Shown here: in pieces, positions 6,680-14,117 of the stretch | Layout of the letters: each line of letters opens with the position of its first letter | Position numbering within the stretch: the first letter of the stretch is position 1 | Origin: Acidisphaera sp. L21 | Lineage (GTDB): Bacteria; Pseudomonadota; Alphaproteobacteria; Acetobacterales; Acetobacteraceae | Length of the DNA: 33,002 bases | Direction: 5' to 3' | Assembly: GCF_009765685.1 (NCBI RefSeq) | Contig: NZ_LMUY01000015.1 | Coordinates: forward strand, 32,609 to 65,610 | Position numbers and translations under genes: made by a program | The notes under the pieces: model-generated | The model's database searches: none | Seen by the model: the letters and a program-made list of their open reading frames with translations, nothing else | What the model was told of the DNA's origin: nothing

Positions 6680-8881
6680 ATGATTACAGGACAGCCGATC
6701 GATCGTCGCGACGGTCGCCAGAAGGTGACGGGCGCTGCAACCTACGCCGCCGAATTCGCCATTCCCGCCACGGTGCATGCGGTGCTGGTGCAAAGCACGA
6801 TCGCCGCCGGGCAGATCGCCGGGTTCGATCTGGCGGTGGCGCAAGGTATGCCCGGCGTGCTCGCTATCATCACACCAGACAATGCGCCGAAACTGTCCAC
6901 TAAGGGCGGTGTGCCGCAGGCCATCACCCAGCCGGCGCTTCAGGACTTGGAAGTCATCTATAACGGCCAGCACGTCGCCATCGTCGTGGCGGAAACGCTG
7001 GAGCGTGCGCAGGCCGCGGCGGCCGCGGTGAAGCTGCGCTACACCGAAGGCGAGGCGCAGACGACGATGGAGGGCGCGCTCGACCAAGCCTACGTACCAA
7101 AGAATTTCCGCAACGGCCAGCGCAAGCCCGACAGCAGCCGCGGAGACCCCGCGGGCAGTTTCGCCGCCGCCCCCGTTCGGATCCGGGCCACCTACACCAC
7201 GCCGAACGAACACCATAACCCGATGGAGCCGCACGCCACAATTGCGGCCTGGGATGGCGACCGGCTGACGGTGTGGACTTCCACCCAAGGTATCAGCGGG
7301 GCGCAAGCCACGCTGGCCGGGATGTTCGGGATCGAAAAGGCGAATGTGCGCGTGATCTGCCCGTTCGTCGGTGGCGGTTTCGGTTCCAAGGGCAGCACCT
7401 GGCCGCCGGCTACACTGGCGGCGATGGCAGCGCGCGTGGTGAAGCGGCCGGTCAAGCTGGTGCTGTCACGGGCGCAGATGTTCACCTCCAACGGATTCCG
7501 CCCGATGACGGTGCAGAAGATCGCCATCGGCGTAGCCAATGACGGCACCCTGCTCTCGGTCCGGCATGACGGCATCAGCCAGATGTCGATGCCGAAACTG
7601 GGGGAGTTCGTGGAGCCGGTCGCGCTGGCGACGGAGATGCTCTACGCGTGCCCGAACCTGGCGGTGACGCATCGCCTGGTGGGCGTGAACCAGGGCCTGC
7701 CCACTTACATGCGCGCACCCGGCGAGGCGCCCGGGGTGTTCGCCATCGAGTCGGCAATGGACGAGGTGGCGGTCGCGCTGAAGATGGATCCGATCGTCCT
7801 CCGCCTGAAGAACTACGCCGAGACCGACCCGCACGAGAACCTGCCCTTTTCTTCCAAGCGCCTGCGTGAATGCTACGAGCAGGGGGCCGCGGAGTTCGGT
7901 TGGGCCCGCCGCACGCTGGAACCGCGATCCATGCGGGACGGCGATTGGCTAGTCGGAATGGGCATGGCGACCTCGACCTATCCAACCAATCAGAGCCCGG
8001 CCAGTGCGCGGATACGGCTGATGGCGAATGGCAACGTGGTGGTGCAGTCCGGCACGCAGGATTTGGGCACCGGCACCTACACCGTCATGGCGCAACTCGC
8101 CGCCGACGAGTTCGGTCTGCCGATCGAGCGTGTGCGGGTGGAACTGGGCGACAGCCGCCTGCCGAGCGCCCCCGTTTCCGGCGGCTCGCAGACGGTGGCG
8201 AGCGTCGGGTCGGCTGTGTTGGCCGCGTGCAAGCTGGCGCGGGACCATGCCATCGCGATGGCGATCTCGGATGCCGGGGATCGCTGGGCAGGCGCCAAAC
8301 CTGCCGATTTTCACTTGGAAAACGGCGCTGTGGTGGGGCCGCCGGGCCGGATGACGCTGGGCGAGATGATGGCCCGGCGCAACGTCGAATCCGTCGATGT
8401 GCAGGGCGACGCCAAGCCGCCGGGCAAGGACGACAAAACCCACTCGTTGCACGCCTTCGGGGCGCAGTTTGCTGAGGTTCGGGTCGATTCACTCACCGGG
8501 GAAATCCGGGTTTCGCGGCTGGTCGGTGTGTTCGATGGCGGCCGGGTGTTGAATGCCAAAACGGCGCACAGCCAACTGATCGGCGGCATGACCTTCGGTG
8601 TCGGCATGGCGCTGCTGGAGGAGACGCTGGTGGACGAAGCCACCGGCCGCATCGTCAACGCCAACATCAGTGAGTACGTGGTGCCGGTGAACGCCGACAT
8701 CCCCGTCATCACCGCCAAACTGCTGGAGGCGGATGATCGCGTGGCCAATCCGGTCGGGGCAAAAGGGCTGGGCGAGTTGCCGATGGTCGGCATGGCCGCT
8801 GCCATCGCCAACGCGGTGTTCCATGCAACCGGTATCCGCGTGCGCGATCTGCCGATTCGGTTGGATGACATGCTGGCCTAG
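6680..8881 (+). CDS. PaoC-like molybdopterin-binding catalytic subunit of aldehyde oxidoreductase
   Basis: Large catalytic subunit holding the molybdenum cofactor, expected to oxidise aldehydes to carboxylic acids. The 733-residue product opens with GQPIDRRDGRQKVTG, the usual start of the family's first domain. It carries FVGGGFGSKG, the substrate-site Arg in MRAPGEAPG (about residue 345) and the catalytic Glu in KGLGELPM (residue 699). These match PaoC, which uses the cytosine-dinucleotide form of the cofactor; cofactor type here is inference. ATGs at 6674 and 6680 are possible; AGGGG at 6667-6671 favours 6680. No PaoD/XdhC-like maturation gene follows, so cofactor insertion must depend on a gene elsewhere. 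It would be exported by hitch-hiking on the Tat leader of the small subunit. Confidence 0.9.
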   Translation: MITGQPIDRRDGRQKVTGAATYAAEFAIPATVHAVLVQSTIAAGQIAGFDLAVAQGMPGVLAIITPDNAPKLSTKGGVPQAITQPALQDLEVIYNGQHVAIVVAETLERAQAAAAAVKLRYTEGEAQTTMEGALDQAYVPKNFRNGQRKPDSSRGDPAGSFAAAPVRIRATYTTPNEHHNPMEPHATIAAWDGDRLTVWTSTQGISGAQATLAGMFGIEKANVRVICPFVGGGFGSKGSTWPPATLAAMAARVVKRPVKLVLSRAQMFTSNGFRPMTVQKIAIGVANDGTLLSVRHDGISQMSMPKLGEFVEPVALATEMLYACPNLAVTHRLVGVNQGLPTYMRAPGEAPGVFAIESAMDEVAVALKMDPIVLRLKNYAETDPHENLPFSSKRLRECYEQGAAEFGWARRTLEPRSMRDGDWLVGMGMATSTYPTNQSPASARIRLMANGNVVVQSGTQDLGTGTYTVMAQLAADEFGLPIERVRVELGDSRLPSAPVSGGSQTVASVGSAVLAACKLARDHAIAMAISDAGDRWAGAKPADFHLENGAVVGPPGRMTLGEMMARRNVESVDVQGDAKPPGKDDKTHSLHAFGAQFAEVRVDSLTGEIRVSRLVGVFDGGRVLNAKTAHSQLIGGMTFGVGMALLEETLVDEATGRIVNANISEYVVPVNADIPVITAKLLEADDRVANPVGAKGLGELPMVGMAAAIANAVFHATGIRVRDLPIRLDDMLA

Positions 8882-8942
8882 CGGTTGCGTTGCCGGGTAG
8901 GGGGCGTATCGTCCCGCGCAAATGCGACAAGAGGGACATGCC

Positions 8943-10376
8943 ATGTATGCCGACACCCAACTCCTGATCGATAACGTCTGGGGCCCCGCGCAATCTGGTA
9001 AAACGCTGCCCGTGCTGAACCCGGCCACCGGCGAGACGATCGGCACCGTTGCCCATGCCGAGAAGGCCGATCTGGACCGCGCACTCGCCGCCGCGCAAAA
9101 GGGCTTCAACGTCTGGAAGCGCATGTCTTCGGTCGAGCGGTCGAAGATCATGCGCAAGGCCGCCGACCTGCTGCGCGAGCGTTTGGACCACATCGCCACG
9201 ATCATGGTGATGGAGCAGGGCAAGCCGCTGGTCGAAGCCAAGGGCGAGACATCGCTGGCGCCAGAGAACATCGAGTGGATGGCCGAGGAAGGCCGCCGCG
9301 CCTATGGCCGCGTCATCCCGGCCCGCATTCCCGGCGTCTATCAGATGTCCCTGCGCGAGCCGGTGGGCGTTGTTGCAGCCTTCACGCCGTGGAACTTCCC
9401 GATCAACCAGGCGGTGAAGAAGATGGCTGCGGCGCTCGCTGCCGGCTGCTCCATCATCGTGAAGGGGCCGGAGGAGACACCCGGCAGCGTTGCCGAGTTG
9501 GTGCGCGCCTTCGTGGATGCCGGCGTGCCGCCTGGCACGGTTGGCCTGGTCTACGGGATCCCGGCGGAAATCAGTTCCTACCTCATTCCGCACCCGATCG
9601 TCCGCAAGATCAGCTTCACTGGGTCGACGGCGGTGGGCAAGCAACTGGCGGCGATGGCCGGTGAGCACATGAAGCGTGTGACGATGGAGCTGGGCGGACA
9701 CGCACCGGCGATCATCTTCGACGACGCGAACCTCGAAGTGGCGACCAAGGTGCTGGCCGCCAACAAGTTCCGCAACGCCGGCCAGGTCTGCATCGCGCCG
9801 ACCCGGATCCTGGTGCAGGAGAAGGTATACGACGATTTCGTCGAGCGTTTCACCGCGGCGGCAAAGGCCGTGAAGGTCGGCAATGGACTGGAGCAGGGCA
9901 CCACGATGGGGCCGCTAGCCAATGACCGCCGGGTGCAGGCTATGGAGGGCTTCATCGCCGACGCGATCCAGCACGGTGGCGAAGTTCGCACCGGTGGCGC
10001 GCGCATCGGCAACGTCGGCAATTTCTTCCAGCCGACGGTGATGACCGGCGTGCCGACCGATGCCCGCGTGATGAACGAGGAGCCGTTCGGCCCGCTGGCA
10101 GTGATGAGCTCGTTCCGCGACATCGACGAAGCGGTGAGCGAGGCCAACCGGCTCGCCTATGGTCTGGCGTCGTATGCCTACACCAGCAACTCCACCACAG
10201 CGACGCGGATCGCGGCCGAGGTCGAGTCGGGCATGATGTCGATCAACCATCATGGCCTGGCCCTGCCGGAAACGCCGTTCGGCGGCGTGAAGGACAGCGG
10301 CTATGGCTCCGAAGGCGGGGTCGAGGGCTTGGAGGCCTACCTGTCCACGAAGTTCGTGAGCCAGGCGGCCATCTAA
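8943..10376 (+). CDS. NAD(P)-dependent aldehyde dehydrogenase (succinate/ketoglutarate-semialdehyde type)
   Basis: Cytoplasmic aldehyde dehydrogenase of 477 residues, oxidising an aldehyde to an acid with NAD(P). It has the cofactor motif FTGSTAVGK (about 225-233), the general base Glu249 in MELGGHAP and the catalytic Cys283 in NAGQVCIAP. The C-terminal block NHHGLALPETPFGGVKDSGY resembles semialdehyde dehydrogenases acting on ketoglutaric or succinic semialdehyde more than classical GabD, but the substrate cannot be fixed from sequence. The start is ATG 8943, with GAGGG at 8931-8935; the ATG at 8938 is out of frame. It lies 61 bases after the Mo subunit on the same strand, which suggests a shared role in aldehyde handling. 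A terminator follows. Confidence 0.92.
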   Translation: MYADTQLLIDNVWGPAQSGKTLPVLNPATGETIGTVAHAEKADLDRALAAAQKGFNVWKRMSSVERSKIMRKAADLLRERLDHIATIMVMEQGKPLVEAKGETSLAPENIEWMAEEGRRAYGRVIPARIPGVYQMSLREPVGVVAAFTPWNFPINQAVKKMAAALAAGCSIIVKGPEETPGSVAELVRAFVDAGVPPGTVGLVYGIPAEISSYLIPHPIVRKISFTGSTAVGKQLAAMAGEHMKRVTMELGGHAPAIIFDDANLEVATKVLAANKFRNAGQVCIAPTRILVQEKVYDDFVERFTAAAKAVKVGNGLEQGTTMGPLANDRRVQAMEGFIADAIQHGGEVRTGGARIGNVGNFFQPTVMTGVPTDARVMNEEPFGPLAVMSSFRDIDEAVSEANRLAYGLASYAYTSNSTTATRIAAEVESGMMSINHHGLALPETPFGGVKDSGYGSEGGVEGLEAYLSTKFVSQAAI

Positions 10377-10401
10377 CCACCACGCATCGCGGCAAGAACA
10401 G

Positions 10402-10436
10402 CGCCCTTCCCCGGCAACGGGAGGAGGGCGTTTTTT
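10402..10436 (+). terminator. Intrinsic terminator after the aldehyde dehydrogenase gene
   Basis: Arms at 10402-10411 and 10419-10430 pair as CGCCCT-TCCC with GGGA-(GG bulge)-AGGGCG around a 7-base loop, followed by six T residues at 10431-10436. This is a good rho-independent terminator for the + strand. The TAA stop of the convergent S41 peptidase gene (10435-10437 on the complement) lies partly inside the T-run, so the two genes meet almost exactly here. Confidence 0.85.
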
Positions 10437-11943
10437 ATGGCGCGGCGACGAGCTTGCTGAGCGCGGTTTGGTAGGCGCTCGGGTGGTCCAGCAGGTAGCC
10501 TGCGGCATCCAGATCACTATCCCGGCCCTCGGCAGCCGGGCAGGCGTTGCGTAGTTCCACCACCTGCGCCACCGGCAGCGGGGCGCGGGCTGCGTTGTGC
10601 CGGGCCAGGGCAGGCGCCAGGCTCTGTTGGCCCTTCAACAAATCGGCCAATTGGGCGTTCACTGAATCGTTGCCGAGACTGGTGCAGACCTGCGGCATGA
10701 TGCCCAGCCCCTGCAACGGCCAGCCACCCGGCGCCAGCACGCGGCTCCATGTGACGAACAACTCGCCACCATCGGGCAGTGGCGAGATGGTCTGGACCAA
10801 GCCCTTGCCGAGCGTGGCGCTGCCGACGATGACGGCCCGGCCGTTATCGGCCAGTGCAGCGGCCATGATTTCCGCCGCGCTCGCCGTGCGGCCGTCGACC
10901 AGCACGATCATTGGGCGGCCCTGGGCGCCGTCGCCATTGGTGCCGCCGGGCCAGACGTGGCTGCTTTGCGGATTACGGCCGGCGGTGGTGGTCACCAGCC
11001 CGTCGGTCATCACCTGGTCGGTCACCGATACGGCCTGCCGCAGCAATCCGCCGCGATTGCCACGCAGATCGATGATGATGCCGCGCACCTTGTGCCCGGC
11101 AAACGCTGCCTCCAGCGCGGCGGCGAACTGGTCATCCGTGTCGACGCTGAACCCGGTGATGTGGATCAGTACCACGTCGTCCAGCCGCTCAGCCGTGACG
11201 GTCTGCGGCGGCACCAGCGCGCGCTCGATCTCTGCCTGCTGCGGCCGGCCGCGACCACGCCAAACCAGGCGCACCGTCGTGCCCTCCGGTCCGGCGATCA
11301 GCGCCTCGATCGCGGCAGCAGCCTCACCGCGGATAGGGCGGCCATCGACGCTGAGGATGCGGTCGCCCGGGCGCAACCCCGCATCGTCGGCCGGGCTGCT
11401 GGGCACGACGGTGCTGACGACCATACCCGCCCGGGTACGGGCCAGGGCCAGGCCTAGGCCCGCCTGCCCGGATCGCCGGTCCCGCTCGGTATCCGCGGCG
11501 CCGGGCGGGACGTAGCGGGAATAGGGATCGAGGTGATTGAATAGCTCGTCGAAGAAAGAACGGACGATGCCCTGCGTTCCGCCTTGGCGGATCGGGTCGG
11601 ACGCTGCATAGGCCGCCGCCGCCATGTTGGCCGCCAGATTGCCCCAGCCGGTTGCGTCATCGCCGTCCGGCAACGGCGCGCTGAAGATCGGCTTGCCCGA
11701 TTGCAGCAGCCGCATCTCCTTTTCCCGAACCTCCGGCACCAGCGTCGGGTCGACCGTGGTCAGCCCACGTAGACCCCAAACCGTCAGTTGCGGCATGCCC
11801 TCCGGCTCCAGCGTCCGCGGCGTGATGAACGCGAGGGCGGTCCCGAAGACAGAGGCCGTCATCGGTTGCGCGAAGGCTTCAGCCGCGTGCGATACCCCGG
11901 GTATGACCCAGAGCAGCACGGCCAGGAACAGAGCCCGGCTCAA
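10435..11943 (-). CDS. S41 family carboxy-terminal processing peptidase (CtpA-like), secreted
   Basis: Serine peptidase of the tail-specific protease family, expected in the periplasm. The 502-residue product starts with a signal peptide (LFLAVLLWVIPGVSHA, cleavage near residue 20). The helical N-terminal domain includes HLDPYSRYVPP. A PDZ domain spans about 160-235 (SPADDAGLRPGDRILSVDG), and the S41 core runs from about 255 to 420 with IIIDLRGNRGG, nucleophile Ser355 in DGRTASAAE and Lys380 in SATLGKGLVQT. The 25-residue Ser-Lys spacing is normal for the family. The start is TTG 11943, sharing TTGA with the rnr stop, so it is translationally coupled as the last gene of the long minus-strand unit. 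The substrate is unknown. Confidence 0.9.
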   Translation of the reverse strand: MSRALFLAVLLWVIPGVSHAAEAFAQPMTASVFGTALAFITPRTLEPEGMPQLTVWGLRGLTTVDPTLVPEVREKEMRLLQSGKPIFSAPLPDGDDATGWGNLAANMAAAAYAASDPIRQGGTQGIVRSFFDELFNHLDPYSRYVPPGAADTERDRRSGQAGLGLALARTRAGMVVSTVVPSSPADDAGLRPGDRILSVDGRPIRGEAAAAIEALIAGPEGTTVRLVWRGRGRPQQAEIERALVPPQTVTAERLDDVVLIHITGFSVDTDDQFAAALEAAFAGHKVRGIIIDLRGNRGGLLRQAVSVTDQVMTDGLVTTTAGRNPQSSHVWPGGTNGDGAQGRPMIVLVDGRTASAAEIMAAALADNGRAVIVGSATLGKGLVQTISPLPDGGELFVTWSRVLAPGGWPLQGLGIMPQVCTSLGNDSVNAQLADLLKGQQSLAPALARHNAARAPLPVAQVVELRNACPAAEGRDSDLDAAGYLLDHPSAYQTALSKLVAAP

Positions 11944-14114
11944 CGGGAGCGGGTTCTTGTCTTCGATGCCTTGGGCCGGGCGCCCTCGATTGCGACCAAG
12001 CCGAAAATCAGCCCGCCAGTCACTGGGGTCGCCTCGACGAGACGAACATCGATGGGTTGTGCCAAGTGGAAGGACAATCGGGTCCGTCGGCCGGTCAACG
12101 ATTTCGTCGCTTCATCATGCATCCAGAAATCGTCGGGCAGTGCGGACAATGGCACCAGCCCACTAGCGCCCGTTGCCGATAAAGTGACGAACAAGCCGAA
12201 CCGTGTCACCCCCGAGATGCGGGCGGCGAACTGCGCACCGGTCTTGTCTGCCATGTAGGCGGCAAGATACCGGTCGATCGCCTCACGTTCGGCCAGCGCG
12301 GCGCGGCGTTCGGTGGCGGTGATGTGGTCGGCCGTGTCCTCGAACTTGGTCGCCTCGACATCCGTCAGCCCATCCGGGCCGGCGTCCAGGCCGCGGATCA
12401 GCGCGCGATGCACGCACAGGTCGGCGTAACGGCGAATCGGGCTGGTGAAGTGGGCGTAGCGCGGCAAAGCAAGGCCGAAATGGCCGATATTCTCTGGCGA
12501 ATACTGCGCCTGGCTTTGCGACCGTAGCACGACCTCGTTCACCAGAGGGGCGACGTCCGTGCCCTCCACCTGCTTCAGCACCGCATCCAGGTCGCGCGGG
12601 TGGATCTGGCCCTGCGGCGGCAGCGTCACGCTCATCCCATGCAGGAAGGTGCGCAACGCCTCCAGCTTCTCGACGGATGGCGGGGCGTGAACGCGATACA
12701 TGCAGGGCAGCCGCAGTTTCTCCAGCGCCTCGGCAGCGGCGACGTTGGCCAGCACCATGAACTCTTCGATCAGGCGGTGACTGTCGAGTCGGGGGCGTGG
12801 CGTGATCGCCAATACCTGTCCCTTATCGTCCAGGGTAACTTTTCGTTCCGGCAGATCCAAATCCAGCGTGCCGCGCGCCTGCCGCGCCGTCAGCAACGCG
12901 CGAAACGCGGCGTAGAGCGGCGGGATCGGCAGGCCGAGGTCGTCGCCACCGTCATGGGCCTGCTGAACCTGCTCATACGTCAGCCGGGCGGCGGAGCGCA
13001 TGAGCCCGCGCCCGAAGCGATGCGCGGTCTTCGTCCCCGCGGAATCGACCTTCATCTCGACGAACAGGCAGCCGCGTTCTTCGTTCGGGCGCAGGCTGCA
13101 CCAACCGTTGGACAGCGCCTCCGGCAGCATCGGCACCACGCGGTCCGAGAAATACACGCTGTTGCCGCGTTCCCAGCCGGTGCGGTCCAGGGGGGAGCCG
13201 GAAGGTACGTAATGCGCGACGTCGGCGATGGCGACGATCAGCCGGTGACCGTCCCCATCCGCTTCGGCGAACACGGCGTCATCGAAATCGCGCGCATCCT
13301 CGCCATCGATGGTGACCAGTGGGATGGCGCGCAAATCCTCCCGCCCGCCCAACTGCACCGGCCCCGCGGCCTCCGCCTGTTCGATGGCGGCAGGGGGGAA
13401 GACGTCCGGAATTTCATGCGTATAGATGCAGATGAGGCTGACGGAGCGGGCGTCGCCCATCCGCCCCAAACGCTCCACCACCCGGGCGGACTTTAGCCCG
13501 TAGGTGCGGCTGGGCAGCGGCGAGGCAAGAACGATCTCGCCATCCTCCGCACCCTCCATATCGTCGGGTGCAACCTGCCATTCGGCCTTCTGCCGCCGGT
13601 CGGTGGGTTGGATGCGGCCGCCGCCGGCATGGGCGTGGAATACCCCCAGCACCCGGCCCGGCGCGTCCGTCAAGCGCTTGAGGGTGCGGCCCTCGTATTT
13701 GTTGCCGCTGATCAGGCGCAGCCGGGCCAGCACACGCTCGCCGGGTGCCAGCGCCGGGGAGTCGCGCCGTTCGGGCACCATCAGCACCATCGGCGGCGGG
13801 CCGTCGCCATCCCAGGCGACCGGGCGAGCGATGGCGTCGCCATCGAGGTCGGTCCCGGTGATCTGCACGATGGTCGCGTCCGGCAGGCGGCCCGGCGGGG
13901 TGAAGCGGCGATGACCGGCCGGGGCGATCACGCCCTCACCCGCCAGATCCTTGAGCAAGGTGCGGAGCGCAATGCGGTGCTCCGGCCCCAAGTGGAAGGC
14001 ACGCTCCACCTCCCGCTTGCCGACCCGGCCGGTAGCGTTGCGGATGAAGTCGCGAACCGCTTCACGCGACGGCAGGGCAGGGGGCGGCGCGCCCTCCTTG
14101 CGCCGTCTTGCCAA
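11940..14114 (-). CDS. rnr: Ribonuclease R
   Basis: 3'-to-5' exoribonuclease that degrades structured RNA and takes part in RNA quality control. The 724-residue product has an N-terminal winged-helix/RNase B OB region (about 15-240), then the RNB catalytic domain with metal-binding aspartates in TIDGEDARDFDDAVF (D270, D276, D278, D279). A C-terminal S1 domain (about 635-710, GAQFAARISGVTRFGLFV) ends in a short Arg/Lys-rich tail. The best start is TTG 14114, three bases after the topA stop, with AAGGCGAG upstream inside topA; no ATG occurs near it. The stop overlaps the S41 peptidase start by 4 bases. Confidence 0.93.
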   Translation of the reverse strand: MARRRKEGAPPPALPSREAVRDFIRNATGRVGKREVERAFHLGPEHRIALRTLLKDLAGEGVIAPAGHRRFTPPGRLPDATIVQITGTDLDGDAIARPVAWDGDGPPPMVLMVPERRDSPALAPGERVLARLRLISGNKYEGRTLKRLTDAPGRVLGVFHAHAGGGRIQPTDRRQKAEWQVAPDDMEGAEDGEIVLASPLPSRTYGLKSARVVERLGRMGDARSVSLICIYTHEIPDVFPPAAIEQAEAAGPVQLGGREDLRAIPLVTIDGEDARDFDDAVFAEADGDGHRLIVAIADVAHYVPSGSPLDRTGWERGNSVYFSDRVVPMLPEALSNGWCSLRPNEERGCLFVEMKVDSAGTKTAHRFGRGLMRSAARLTYEQVQQAHDGGDDLGLPIPPLYAAFRALLTARQARGTLDLDLPERKVTLDDKGQVLAITPRPRLDSHRLIEEFMVLANVAAAEALEKLRLPCMYRVHAPPSVEKLEALRTFLHGMSVTLPPQGQIHPRDLDAVLKQVEGTDVAPLVNEVVLRSQSQAQYSPENIGHFGLALPRYAHFTSPIRRYADLCVHRALIRGLDAGPDGLTDVEATKFEDTADHITATERRAALAEREAIDRYLAAYMADKTGAQFAARISGVTRFGLFVTLSATGASGLVPLSALPDDFWMHDEATKSLTGRRTRLSFHLAQPIDVRLVEATPVTGGLIFGLVAIEGARPKASKTRTRSR

Positions 14115-14117
14115 TTC

